A stretch of 59,911 nucleotides of DNA from Pseudozyma flocculosa PF-1. Its lineage: Eukaryota > Basidiomycota > Ustilaginomycetes > Ustilaginales > Ustilaginaceae. Below are positions 46,140-57,649 of this stretch, piece by piece. Positions within the stretch are counted from its first letter, which is position 1, and each line of letters starts with the position of its first letter. The translations under genes and the position numbers were made by a program. Where the stretch lies: contig NW_006920887.1 of NCBI RefSeq assembly GCF_000417875.1, positions 331,399 through 391,309 on the forward strand, given 5' to 3'. The notes below the pieces were generated by a model. That model saw only the letters and a list, made by a program, of their open reading frames with translations, had not been told where the DNA came from and made no database searches.

Positions 46140-49100
46140 CTACGACTGCGCCTGTGCCTGTTTGAGGTTGTTGAACAGCATCTGCGTCGTCGATGGGCAC
46201 GTACAGGGATGGAGCAGCCGGAGCGTCGGTCAGTCTCGCGGTCCGCAATCGGCATCGTCGCCGCGAGCTACGTGGCAGCAGCGACGGCCGCATACTCACA
46301 TCGGCACGTTCGATGACATTGTCCTCGGTCAGCTCGTCGCGCAGCGCCAGCGTCCGCAGCCTTCCGACGAGGTCGCGCAACTTGCCGCGCGAGATGCTGA
46401 CCGTCTCGTCGAGGTCCTCGTCGTCGTCGTCGTCGTGCGCCTCGGCGTCGCCGCCGTCGTCGGGCCGCCGCAGGAAAGGGTGCTGGAGGAGCTGCGGGAT
46501 CGTGGCGCGGTCCTCGACCCGGTACTGGAGCGCCGATCGGACGCAGTCGAGCAGGTCGGCATCGACGTCCTCAACGTCCGGGTACCGCGGGTCTCGGTAG
46601 GGCGTGTAGGCAATCTTGTGGTTTGGGTCCATGATGCCCTCGAGCTTGCGGTCCGACGGCAGCTTGTCGAACGGCGGGCGACCCCAGATCATCTGGTAGA
46701 GGATGCAGCCGAGCGACCACACGTCCGACGGCTTGCCGGCCTGCGTCCGAGGAAAGGTGAGGATGAGGGATGGGAACCAGGGCAAAAGGCGTCAGTCCTC
46801 TGCAAGCCCCGTCCTGCCTGCAGGGGCCGTCGCACCCGTCTCATCGTCTTGCGGGCGCCACTCACCTTGTAGACCCTCCGGCCCTTGGCCTTGGCAATCT
46901 TGATGGCTTCGGGCGCCATGTAGTTGGGCGTCCCGATGATGGCGTCGCGCGAGATGTGGACGGTGCCCTTGGGAATGTTCTGGGCGATGCCAAAGTCGAT
47001 CAGCTTGATGCGGTTCTTGACAATGAGGAAGTTGGCCGGCTTGAGGTCGGTGTGGACGAGGTTGACGTCGTGGATGAACTGGACCGCCTCGAGCATCTCG
47101 CGCCAGTAGTGGGCGATGAGGTCGCGCGACAGCGGCGCCTGCGTGGCCAGGATGCCGTTGAAGTCGCCGTCGCCGAGCTCGAGGAGCTGTTGGAAGGGAG
47201 GCAAAAGGCAAGAAAAGAGTCAGAAAGACTGAGTCGCAGCGCATCGGCACGACCGCGGCGACGCAAGGCAGACTCACGATCTTGAGCTTGTCGTTCGACA
47301 CCCGGTGGCCAAAGTAGCGCAAGAGGTACTTTTCGCTGCCCTCGAGGTTGGCGAGGGTGCGCAGCGTGTTGGCCTCCGAGATGAGCTCCTGCCGGTTCTG
47401 CTCGCTCTCGACCTCCTTGAGCGAGACCTGCTTGAGCGCGAAAAACGCCTGCCGGTCCTCGGGCACCTCTTCAAAGTCCTGCGGCGATGCTGCCGACGGC
47501 TCGTAGAGCGGGCCCCGGACCACCCACACGACCGAGAAGCCGCCTCTGCCGGCCTTCTTCACCTTGCGGTACTTGAGGCCTTGCATCTGTCACCGGGGGA
47601 TGAGAGTCGAGGGATGGAAGGACGCGAAGTGCGATGCGAGGTCAGTCGGCTGTCTCACCTGGCTCTGCCAGCTGCTGGCGTGCACTCACTGCAGTCGCCT
47701 TGGGCGGGCCCTTGACTAGCTCCAACAGGTTGGCGTGGCTGGCCAGTGGCTGCTCGTGCTGCCGATCCGCCTCGCCCCAGATGAGGTCTGGCCGACAGTC
47801 GCTGTATTGCCGGTAGACCTCCTCGTCGATCTCGTCGTCGCCCTCAGCCATGCCCTCGGGCGGTGGCGGCGGCACCGTGGAGGGGACCAGAGGCGCCGCG
47901 CCCGCCTTGGCCTGGTTCTGCGCGGCGGACGGCGCAAAGGCAGACCGCACAGGGACAGCACTGTCTGCAGAAGACGGCGGCAAGTGCCTGCGCACGCCGC
48001 CAGCGGCAGCCTGGGCGTTTGGAGCCGGGATCTTGGCGGCGAGGATGTCGTGGATGGCGTTGGCGCCCGCACCGCGCTTCCGTCCTGCTGGCTCGATGTT
48101 CTCCTTGCGCCCGGCGTTGTCGCCCGTGGCCGCGCGTCTCGCGTTTGGATGCTGCTCCTTCTTGCTGGGAGGCGGCGGCTGCAGCGGCGGTGGCGATGGT
48201 GTCGCCGAAGCCATGTTGTGGTTCGCCTCCCCGTCATCGTCGCGATCGACGGCTCGAGGATCGGCAAGGGACGGCTTCGGACTCGGGGAGCGCACCAGCG
48301 ACGCTCGCTCCAGCAGCTCCGCGCGCGACTTGGCCTCGACCGGGTCGTAGCCGTAGGCCCGAAGACGCGGGCTGACGTTGCCCCGCTCCTCGCGGCTTCC
48401 AGATCCCGAGCTGCCGCCGCTGGCGTGGACGCCCTCTTGTCCGGCGTCGGGGCCTTCTCCCGACGAGTTGTTGCCGGAACCGCCGTTTTCGTGCTCGCCC
48501 TTGTTGCCGTCCTTGGCATCGTCGTCCAGGTCTTCATCCTCCTCCTCGTCCTGATACCGCTGAACGCGGCGGGCAGGCACATGGTGGTTCGACGACCGTG
48601 CCAGCTTGCGCAGGCTCCTGCCGGCGCTCCTGGCTCCGTTGCTGGCGGCTAGGCTGGATCGCAACGCTCGGTTGCCTAGCGCCGGTGTCCGATAGCCCGA
48701 TCCGGCTGCCGCGCCGGGCCCTTCGATGACGCCGTCGCCCCTGGCCTCCGTCGAGGCCCTGAACCGTGCGGCCATACCTGGCGGCGACCGATCTGGCAAC
48801 GCTCCGTGGAGCTCTGCGTCGGCTGCTGAGCCTGTCCGGACATGACGTGCATCGGGCGATGACGGTGCTGGCGGCGGGGATTGGGAGCGGTGGAATGACG
48901 AGGCCCGTGCCGTCTCGACATCGATGTGCTCGTGATCGAATCGCTCCGCTGATAGCCTGGGTCGTGCCAGCTCGGTGGCTGTCTCGCTCTCATCGCTCGT
49001 GCGCCGAGCAACCCGGTGCGGTGCCATATCGAGGCTGCCCATATCGTGCGCCTCGTCGGGCCGCGCGTAGCTGTTCCTGCTGCTGGTCCTCGAACCCGGG

Positions 49101-50104
49101 CCGGAAGCCGAGCCCGAGGGCGCAAAGTCGAGGTCGTGGCTCGACGGCAGCGGGCGAGCGCCCAGATCGAGGTCGTCGCCGACGGCCTCAAACGACCGGC
49201 GCTTGGGTGCAGCGGCCTGTCCGCGGAGCTCAGAGGGAGGCGTACGGCTCATGCGTCGGTTGAAGGGCTCCGGGCGGGATGCACGCGCTTCGATTCCGCT
49301 GTCGCCGGCGATGCTGTTCATCGAGGAGCGAGAGGCTATCCGCGCGTCGTCGCGCACGGCCTCTACGCTGTTGTTGCCGTTGCCGTAGGACGACGAGCGT
49401 CCCAGGCCGCCATAGGTAGGCCTCGAGGACTCTCCGGCCTTTCCAAAGGCGGCGGAGCTGATGGGTGCATGCGAGCTCCTGTAGCGCGAGCCGGTGGCCT
49501 GGGCTGTGCGGCCAGAGGGAAGTATGGGCTGGTTTGAAGCGGGGGAGCTCTTGCGGTCGAGGTAGGCGGCGTGATCGAGGTGGTCTTCGCCTTTGAAGAC
49601 GGGCGAGGATCGGCTGACTGAGATGCGGGCCCGCTCGCTCTGGAGGAGGTAGGAGGCGCGCGGCACGCCGAGGTCATCAAGAAGGGGGGATGTCGACGAG
49701 GGGCCAGCTGCAGCCCTTCTGCCGACGCCGGGAGAGTCTTCGTCCGAGATGGGCGGCCTCTCGCGGGTGATCCTGGATACGGCGGTGCGGGTGCGGCTTC
49801 CGATGGCTTGTCGAGAGGATGAGGGGGCGGCAGTGGGGTTGGTGGCCGCCGCCGTGGCCGCTGCTGCCGTCCTCCTCAGATTGGCGTCGGCATGGGGTTC
49901 GTCGTCGATGATGAAGGCGCTGACGGGTGCAGGGGGCAGGGGGCTGTCCTGTGTTGGGCTGAGGTCGGTGAGGTGGTGGTGGGAGCGCTGGTTTGGGGTG
50001 GCGATGCTTGTTGCGTGGTCTCGTTTGAGGGTGTTGGCTAGGCTGGCTGCGCCGAGGTGGACTGGCGTTGCTGGCGGCATGTTTGTGCGCGATATCGCCG
50101 TCAT
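46140..50104 (-). CDS. MPS1: Mps1/TTK-type dual-specificity protein kinase
   Basis: Five exons on the minus strand: 50104-47690, 47586-47278, 47186-46866, 46740-46300, 46181-46140 (1175 aa; introns 103, 91, 125 and 118 bp, all in phase 0). Exon 1 codes an 805-residue low-complexity N-terminus. The kinase domain starts exactly at exon 2: glycine loop AGRGGFSVVW (about 817-826), ATP Lys857 in FALKQV, alpha-C Glu876 in LISEANTL, catalytic loop HTDLKPANFL (Asp955), DFGIAQ (Asp972) and GTPNYMAPEA, then DVWSLGCILYQMIWGRPPFD. The HxDLKPANFLIV and LKLIDFGIA style is diagnostic of Mps1/TTK, which controls spindle-pole duplication and the spindle assembly checkpoint at kinetochores. A 30-residue insert sits between the glycine loop and the Lys. 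The last exon codes only 13 residues. The start ATG at 50104 was preferred over an in-frame ATG near 50690, because the upstream sequence looks like leader. Confidence 0.93.
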
Positions 50105-51052
50105 GGCTGGGCGGTGGTGTTGGCGGTGGTGTTGGCGGTGCGAGGTGCCGTCGGCCAGGCAGCGCAGCAAGGGGTGACTGGAGGCGACGAGACGAGACCA
50201 GGGCGAGTCGATGGGTCGTTGTTGATATCGATGCGGATGGTCGATGGCAGTGAAGGCCGGCGGTGGATGCCGTTTTGGAGTGGGTGGTAGGGGGTGGCGT
50301 TGCTGCGCGGTTGCCTGACTTGACGAGGGAGGAAGGGGAGGAGGGGGAATGGAAGATGATGAGCGAGGTGGAAGGGTTCGAGGCTGGCTGGCGTCGACGC
50401 AGAGGCCGGGGTGTTGGGTTGGATTCCAGTAGTGTAGTCCAAGTCGCGGGGCTGGCTGGCCTGCCTGACCTCTCTCTCTCACTCTGTCGGCCTGGCTCGA
50501 CGCTCTGAGACGTCGGTGGGGGATTATTGGGGGCGCGCCCCGCTTTGCCCGCCAAAACAACACCCTTGGCTTGACTCTTGACTTCTGCCGCCGCTCGACC
50601 GCCATAGATTCGGCTTCTGTCCGCTCGTCGTCTGGCTGCGCCACCGTGGCACGTCCGCACTCGACGAGCGGCTCATCCGCAGGGCATACCATGCTGATTT
50701 CTGACCGAGGCACTCCACCGACAACCTTGGCTGCACCGGCCAACGAGGGATGTGTGTTTCGTCGTTGCGGGCAAAATATCGAGGGCCACCGTCACACGCC
50801 AAAGCCGACACGCGAACCTCTGGCGGGCGGCACGTGATCCAGTGGCCATTGTGGAGGAGGCCGCCTATCTCTCTTTTCCTCCTCCTCCTCTCCTCCTCCT
50901 CCTCCTCTCTCTCTCCTCCTCTCTCTCTCTCTCTCCTCGACCACCCTTCCGCCCACGCTCGATGCCCCTGTGTCCCCCCCATCCAGCGCCACCACCACCA
51001 CCCTGGCTGCGTCCCGCATGTCTGACGCCGTCAGCCTGCTCAGCGACCAGCC
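50105..51052. other. Divergent promoter region MPS1 / F-box-like gene
   Basis: About 950 bp between divergent starts. A strong CT-rich tract (50866-50938) lies just before the F-box-like gene. An ATG at 51019 opens a 31-codon frame that overlaps the presumed start of that gene. Confidence 0.5.
50866..50938 (+). repeat. CT/CCT-rich polypyrimidine tract
   Basis: Uninterrupted (CCT)n and (CT)n tract in the leader of the F-box-like gene. Such tracts are common near fungal transcription starts. Confidence 0.85.
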
Positions 51053-52240
51053 ATGTGGCCCGTCCGTCCCCAGCCTGGCTCCACGGACCTCCAGGCAAAG
51101 ATGGACGCCATGATGGGCTTCGATGCCGCGCCCGCAGCTCCCGACCCGTCATCCCTTTCCGCTCAGCCCGCCGGCGGTGCTTCTACTGTCGCCGAGGCGG
51201 ACGGCGACGGCGACGGCGACGGCGACGGCCCCTGGTCCAGGCTGCCCCGCGAGCTGGTCGACGAGGTCCTCCTCCAGCTCGCATACACCGCCTCCAAACC
51301 ATACGTCGCGCAGAGCCTCCTCGTCCTCTCAACGAGCATCCATCGCCTCCTGCTGCCCGTCATTTACACCCATCCCATCCTCGCGTCCGCCCAGGCCATC
51401 GTCCGCCTCGCACGCACCCTGCGCGACTCGCCCCACCTTGGCCTCCTCGTCCGCGCCCTCTACCTCCGCTGCGAGTTCTGGGCAGGCGGCATCGACGAGA
51501 ACCACGTCGTCCAGATCCTCTCGAGCGTCGCAAACGCAACCGACATTGTCCTCGGCGAGCTCGAGGCCCCGCTGGCATCGTACCTCCCCGCCGACGCAAA
51601 AGTCGAGTCCCTGGCCGTGCGTGTCCGGCCTACCGCCTCCGACGTAGACACCCTCCCGCCCAGCGTATCAGACGCACCCTGGTGGCATCGCATCAAGCAT
51701 CTCGGCCTCATTTTCGACGATACCGTCAACATCCTGCGCCGGCCGCCACGCGGACTCGCATCGTGCACCAGCTTCACCTTGCGCGCCCCCGGCACCCCCG
51801 TCGGCATCGCCGTCAAGTGCAACCGACAGGGTGCAATCGAGGCGGCGATGCCTGACGAATTTGCGGCCATCTCGCCCTCCCGCGGACGCACGGGCGATCG
51901 TCCCCGGAACGTCAACACGGATCTCGACCGCTCCCTGTCAGAGGAGGAGGAGAGCTACGTCGTCCGGTCCGCCCACACGGACCTCGCCTTGCCGCTGCCT
52001 GGGATCCGATGCCGACCGGAGTTGCATCCAGGTTCCGAGGTCGCCGGCCTCAGGAGGTGTCTCTGCAGCCAGCTGGCCCAGGTGTGGGACCATCGTCTGC
52101 GCGCGTCGCCCGGATACGAGTCGATGCGGTCGTCGGGCCCCGATCCGATCCGCTTCGCCGTCGAGCTCGACTTTAGCATGGCTGATCGCCGATCGGTAGC
52201 CGCCGAGGTCCGCGCGTTCAAGGTCAAGCACGGTCTCTGA
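51053..52240 (+). CDS. F-box-like domain protein
   Basis: Single exon, 395 aa. After an Ala/Ser/Gly-Asp-rich N-terminus, an F-box-like motif appears at about residues 60-90 (LPRELVDEVLLQLAY, then SLLVLSTSIHRLLLPVIYTH). It is followed by the helical RLARTLRDSPHLGLLVRALY, which is characteristic of basidiomycete F-box families. F-box proteins usually recruit substrates to SCF ubiquitin ligases through Skp1. No substrate-binding repeat is recognisable in the C-terminal 250 residues. There are three in-frame candidate starts, at 51053, 51101 and 51110. The first is given, but all lie within or beside an overlapping short upstream frame (51019-51114). The stop is only 57 bp from the converging RPP40 stop. 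Confidence 0.7.
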   Translation: MWPVRPQPGSTDLQAKMDAMMGFDAAPAAPDPSSLSAQPAGGASTVAEADGDGDGDGDGPWSRLPRELVDEVLLQLAYTASKPYVAQSLLVLSTSIHRLLLPVIYTHPILASAQAIVRLARTLRDSPHLGLLVRALYLRCEFWAGGIDENHVVQILSSVANATDIVLGELEAPLASYLPADAKVESLAVRVRPTASDVDTLPPSVSDAPWWHRIKHLGLIFDDTVNILRRPPRGLASCTSFTLRAPGTPVGIAVKCNRQGAIEAAMPDEFAAISPSRGRTGDRPRNVNTDLDRSLSEEEESYVVRSAHTDLALPLPGIRCRPELHPGSEVAGLRRCLCSQLAQVWDHRLRASPGYESMRSSGPDPIRFAVELDFSMADRRSVAAEVRAFKVKHGL

Positions 52241-52297
52241 AAGGCGCGCGGCATGGTGCGCCGAGAGGCATCTCGATTGTCCATCGACGTGGCTCGA

Positions 52298-54542
52298 TCA
52301 GCAGCGCAGATCGGCCTCGACGCTCTCGACAAGGATCCAGCGCGCTCCCGCTTCCGACTCCCCTGGATCCGCCGCATCGCCGCGTGGTCGTGGCCGGGCG
52401 AAACACAGGGCGACGTAGCCGTCCTCGCCGCTCCGTTGGAATCCATGTTCGGCCTCGCCCTTGCGGACGTGGCCGCGCCGCTTGACCTTTTTCGCCCGCT
52501 TCTTGCGCGCCGCCTTGCCCGTCTGCCTCGCCCCGCCATCGCCGCCGCCGCCACCAGCTGAGCCAAAGACGGTAAGGTCCAGGGAGGCGTCCGAGTCGCT
52601 CTCGTCTTGGTCGCCATCCTCGTCGGAGGAAGAGGCGTCGACGTCCATCTGCTCTTCGCCTTCCTCGGTCTGTGCCGTCGCCGTCGCCGCCGCGGCCGCC
52701 GCTGCTGCTGGTGCGTTGTCGCCGTTGCACTTGTGCTTCTTCGACGATGAGGGAGAGGGGCGGTCGCCGACGCCGTTCGGCTGCGCCTTTGCCGTACTGG
52801 ATGCTTGGTGGGAAGAGCCGTAGTGGTTGCTGATGGGCGTCTTGGCGCGCCACGAGACGGGCGTGTCGCTAAAGCCCGTGACGCAGAGTGCCGCCCACCC
52901 TCTGGCTGTTGCTGACGTCGACAAAGCCGATGACGACGAAGACGATGATGATGACGACGATGACAACGACGAGTTGCCGTCGAGGAATCGCTCGACGCGA
53001 GAGGCGATCTTGGCAATGAGGCGTGAGGAGAGGAAGCCGCGCCACGTCACATTGATCACGCTCCCCGCCTCGTGCGGTTCTGGTGCGGCGTAGAGGCAGT
53101 AGTCGCTCGGTCGCCAGTAGGTCTTGATCCTGTTTCGCCACGTCGAGAGGGAGGGACAGCAATGTGGGTGAGAACGAGGCTCTGGTCGACTCTAGGCATG
53201 GAACGCTCCACTGGTCTCCCGCCGGGCTGCACGACTCACACTTCCGCCCCAATCGACGCGAGGCCGAGCCATTCGATCGTCTCTTGCGCCAGGAGCTGCC
53301 ACTCTGCCCAGCTGGGCTTGCTCGCATCCTCGTCGTGCGCCTTGGCCTTGGCTTTGCCGCCGTCCCGCCACCCACATCGCAGCCTCTCGACGCCGGGTAT
53401 CGTTGGGCCTTGCGTGCTCTGACAGCACAGGCGGGGCAACCAGACGTCGTTGATGCCCTCGGAGACGGTGCCCCGGCTCTCGACCTTGCGGACCGTCAGA
53501 GGGTCGACGAGGTGCGAGGGAAAGTTGATCGTGGTGGGCACGCCAGCAGCGCCGCCTTGCCCTTCCGCCTCGACCTCGGCCTCGACGCTCGGCGTCCAGG
53601 AAAAGAGGACGTCCCAGGTCGCGTTCCGTTCCTGCGCCTGCGAGGACGAAGAGGCCGACGTGCCAGCGTCCGCTCCGGCCCGTTGCAGCACGTGGATCTG
53701 GCCGGCAAGATGGGTTTCTGCCAGGGTGCTGGCGCCGTGCCGATTCGACCTGGCCGCATCCCACCTCTTCAAGCAGTTGAGGGCCTGCTGGTACCCCTTC
53801 TTCCCGGGCACAAACGAGGGAGAGAGGAGGGGCAGCTCGACAATGTAGCGGGTCACGGCGCCGCTCTGGCGATCTCCGGCGCGGCCCGATGCGCCCCGGA
53901 AGAAGTGGCTGGGCCGTCCCGTGAGGCCGAGGGTCTGGTAGGTTTCCTTGGTCAGGGAGAGGATGAGGGTGCCCTGACCGTCGAGGCAGACGACGTCGTC
54001 AGTGTCGAGTCGTCCGAGACTAAGGGCGGTGAGAGAGCCGCAGCGGATGTAGGCCGTGACGAAGAGCGGGTCGAGGAAGAGAGAAAGGGGAATCCGGGCG
54101 AGGTACGACGTCGCCCTGTCGCCGTCGCTGAGAGAGGTGAGTTCGGCCAGAAGGGATTGAATTGTTGCTGGCGGTGACGCCGGTGTGTCCGATGCGGATG
54201 AAGGCGACGGGCAGTAAGGCAGGATCAACTCGAGCTGAGGGGCAGGGGAACGCAACGCAAGGGGCCAGGACGCAAAGTCAGCACTCTCGCGGTCGCAGCA
54301 CCGTCCTGGCTGGATCGCGCGCTGCTCACCGAGTGGTTGAAGGGATGCTGATCGACCAGCCTGACTAGCCTTGTATCTGCCCGAGCAAGCTCATCGGTAG
54401 CAGCCTCAGCATTCGAGGAGGAACTTGCCGCTTGCGGGTGCGGCAAGAGGTTGGCGATGAACCTGGTGGAGGGACGAGCGCGTGCCGAGTCTGCCCTGGC
54501 GGAGCTGCGCTTGCGCTTGTGGGTGCTCTTGCGCGCCAGCAT
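52298..54542 (-). CDS. Ribonuclease P/MRP protein subunit Rpp40
   Basis: Three exons on the minus strand: 54542-54330, 54234-53240, 53129-52298 (679 aa; introns 95 and 110 bp). Exon 1 codes a basic N-terminus (MLARKSTHKRKRSSARADSA) and ends with VDQHPFNHS, which joins LELILPYCPS. The Rpp40 core is seen as TSYLARIPLSLFLDPLFVTA, DDVVCLDGQGTLILSLTKET and YQTLGLTGRPSHF. The C-terminal part of the fold follows the last intron (YWRPSDYCLYAAPEP and VTWRGFLSS). Family members are nucleolar protein subunits of RNase P (tRNA 5' processing) and RNase MRP (rRNA processing). The C-terminal 200 residues are unusual: a Ser run, an Asp/Glu stretch, then a Lys/Arg cluster (GKAARKKRAKKVKRRGHVRK) suited to RNA binding or nucleolar targeting. 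The protein is much longer than human Rpp40 because of this part. Confidence 0.88.
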
Positions 54543-55138
54543 CGTGGGCGGTGTGCGAGCGGGACACTTCAGTTGTGGCCGGAAGGATGAAGAGGTAAGA
54601 GGAGGATAAGGATGAGAAGGGTCGGCAGGAAGAAGCAACGAAGAAGGCCAGCAGGCCGGCGTGGGTCGGCTGCAGGTACGGTGCTGCCGCAAAAACCTTT
54701 GGCTCGGGACTCGGACGAGGCTCTGGCCCCCTCCACAAAGAGGCGTGGCTAGCAGGCCAGCCTGCAGGCCATCCTGCCGGCCCACGCCACCAACGCGCTC
54801 GGCCGCGTTTAGACGCGACTGGAAAAGGGAGCCTGGACCGAGGCCACCCTCGAGGCTGCATGGTGGCACGCCTGCTCTTCCTCCCCCTCCTACCCCGCCT
54901 TCCACCATCAAGGTCCCCTCCTACCCCGCCTTCCACCTTCAAGATCCCCTCCCACAACAACACTACTGGCACCCACCGCACCCGTCTCCTGACCAGCATG
55001 CTGCCGCGCAGTACCACCACCATCACCGCCATCATCACAACGACTGTCACCGGAGTCCCGCGATAGAAGCACCCACCTGGCCTCCCTGGGCCTTGATCAC
55101 TTCGCCGGCCCGCGTCACTTTCCCGCCTCGCCATCGCA
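54543..55138. other. Divergent promoter region RPP40 / RING gene
   Basis: About 600 bp between divergent ATGs. It contains a duplicated CCCTCCTACCCCGCCTTCCACC unit (near 54887-54935, given here only as a position) and CAC/CATCAC-rich leader sequence before the RING gene. No gene is seen. Confidence 0.5.
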
Positions 55139-57197
55139 ATGGGCTGTGCCATCTGCCTCGACGGCTTCTCCCAGGACGCCTCCGACGAGCAGCGGCCCGT
55201 CGCCCTCGCGTGCGGTCACCTCTACCACCTCGACTGCCTCGAACAGTGGTACCAGACATCCGACCGCGCCAGGCGCAACAAGCACCACCTCTGCTGCCTC
55301 TGCAAGACCACCACCCCGCGCGATGGCCTCGTCAAGCTCTTCCCGCAGGAGAGCGGCGACCTCGACCGCTACCTCGCTTCCCACAAGGCCGAAATCGACG
55401 AGCGCCTACTCCAGCCCGCGCACCCTCCCCCGTCGGATCATCACGCGCACCCAACCGGCGACCGCGACTATGCCGACGTCCGCGCCGCCGCCGTCAGAAA
55501 GGAGCACGACGAGGCAAACAAGCTGCTCGGCTCCCTCCTCGACCTCAACCAGCACCTCCAGCACTGGGTCCAGGCGGTCCACGGCGTCCGCGTCGAGACC
55601 GTGGTACGCTCCGGCTCCAAGATCAGGAAGCTCGTCGCAGACCTCACCGACGGGCAGCAGCTGGCCACCAACGCCCGAGGCGATCTTGATGTGAGTTTCC
55701 GCCCGCGCTGCCTCTGCGTAGCATGAAGAGGGCAAGGCGCTGATCGCATCGCAGCCGATCGGACCCCCTCGTCAATCCTTCGACCATGCCGAATCCGATC
55801 AGGCCTCGCTGTCGTCTCTCGAGGCCGCCGTCAAGAGCCTAGATGCGCAGCGCACCGCATTCAGCGAGGCGGAGCGTCTGCTCTCGCAGCAAAAGGCCAG
55901 GTACCGCGTCAAGTCGAATGACCTCCGCGGACGGGCCGAGGACCACGCCAAGAAGCTCGCCGACGCCGAGAAGCGCTTCGCCGAGCTCCGAGCCGAACGC
56001 AAGGCGGTCGAGGACATCATCGCAAAGGCCGTCAAGACCACCGAGGAGCAGCAGAAGCGAGAGGCATCGCTCGCCGAACGCACAGAGGCCCTCGAGGTGC
56101 AGCAGCGCGAGCTCGAGGCGCAGCGCAGGCAGCTTCGGCTCGAGACGGCACAAAAGGCGCGCGCCATGGAGCAGACGCTCCAGGACCGCACGCTCGAGGC
56201 CCAAGACAAGGTGGCCAAGTCGGCGGAGAGAGAGAACGAGGCGGTGCGCGAGCGAGACGCCGTCCTGCAGAAGAACAATCAGCTCGCCGACCAGCTGCGC
56301 GTCCTCCAGAGCGAGGTCAAAAAGGCCAGGATGAAGCTGGACAAGAAGACCGACGAGGCCAAGGAGACGACGCGGCTCAGAAAGAAGCTGGCCGAAACGC
56401 AGCAGCAGCTCAGGCTAGAGAGGAAACGCAATGCCGCCTGCGTCGCCGCCGCCACCGGCACGGCCGCCTTGCCCTCGTCGACCTCGTTGTCCGGCAAGTC
56501 GCTGGTGTCCGGCGTCGGAGAGATGGCGCTGCCCGACGGGGTCCGGTTCGGCCACCCGACGGACGCAAGAGCTTGGACGCAAGGCGGATCCGATGCATGC
56601 CTGCCGGACTCTTCGCCGTCGTCAAAGGCCGCCGTGGCCAAGGCGGAGCGGGCTGGCAGCAACGGGCTCAGCCTGCCGTCGAGCACGCTGCTGGTTGAAA
56701 GCGAGGACCTCGACGACGAGCTGCTGCAAGACAGCCTCTACCCGATGCCCGGCCTCGCCACATCTCCGGGCCCGAGGACCGGACTCGCTCGCTCCGTCTC
56801 TGCCCGATCAGCCGGTGTGGGCGCGCATAGGGACTTTGGCACCAAGGCTCGTCCGGCAACGTCTCCGTTCAGAGCCACGGTCAAGCCGCGGCAGCCGCTG
56901 CTGTCGATGCGCCCGCACCAGGGCACGATCCACTTCCACCGATCGAGCAGCGATGGCGCCGTCAAGTCGTCGTCGCCGCCGCAGCCGACGCTGTCCAAGG
57001 CGGCCATCTCGGCGAGATACGAGGGCAAGGATGAGATCAACAGGTCGGTCATCGACCTATGCGACTCTTCGTCCGCCGCGGAGGATAGCAAGGAGAATGC
57101 GAAGGCGGAAAGGAAACGGGCCGACATGCCCTCGCTCAACTCGTGGCTCGAGAAGCGCAACGGCATCGTCCTGGGCCCGAAGCGGAGGCGCAAGTAG
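55139..57197 (+). CDS. TRAIP-like RING-finger E3 ubiquitin ligase with coiled coil
   Basis: Two exons: 55139-55690 and 55755-57197 (664 aa). An acceptor at 55802 instead of 55754 would give 648 aa in the same frame. I favour 55754 because a CTGAT branch-like motif lies about 11 nt before it. The RING is at the extreme N-terminus: Cys3, Cys6, Cys25, His27, His30, Cys33, Cys52, Cys55 (CAICLDGF, then ACGHLYHLDCLEQWYQ and CCLC). GLVKLFPQE after it corresponds to the segment following the RING in TRAIP. From about residue 200 to 440 there is a long Arg/Glu/Lys/Gln coiled coil, then a Ser/Pro-rich tail ending in a basic GPKRRRK. TRAIP is a nuclear ligase acting at replication forks and inter-strand crosslinks. 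That role is inferred only from architecture; other RING/coiled-coil ligases are possible. Confidence 0.78.
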
Positions 57198-57649
57198 GTG
57201 TTGCCGGGCGGAGTAGCATGGCAACGGTCACCGGCGTCGATGCCGCACGTTTGGGTCGCACTGCATGTAGAGATAGGTAGACAGTCCGGTTCACTCAGAG
57301 ATACCCCTCAATCCATCCCGTTATCAAAGTCGATGTCGTCGCGATTGGAATAGCGCTGCGGGTGGTGGCGATGGCGATGGCGATGGCGATAGCGCTGGCG
57401 ATGTTGATGGCAAGCGACGGCGGTGGAGCTGTAGGTGATGGTGGCGGGAAGAGAAGCGTTCGCACCCTCGCTTTTCCACGCTCATTTCCGTCTCGGCGGG
57501 GCACGGGCCATCGCCGCCCTCGCCTCGCGGCGCCGTCGGGGTTCACTCGACTCGACCGGACCGTCCTGGCCGCCAGCATCTTGCCTCCGCACCTGCACTC
57601 GGAGACGGCGACGACTACGGCCGCGACGACAACTGCGACAGCGACGACG
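57198..57649. other. Intergenic: RING gene 3' end and GH18-like leader
   Basis: About 450 bp. It contains a (GCGATG)n stretch at 57367-57405 that is in frame with the downstream gene and supplies several upstream ATGs. Confidence 0.5.
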
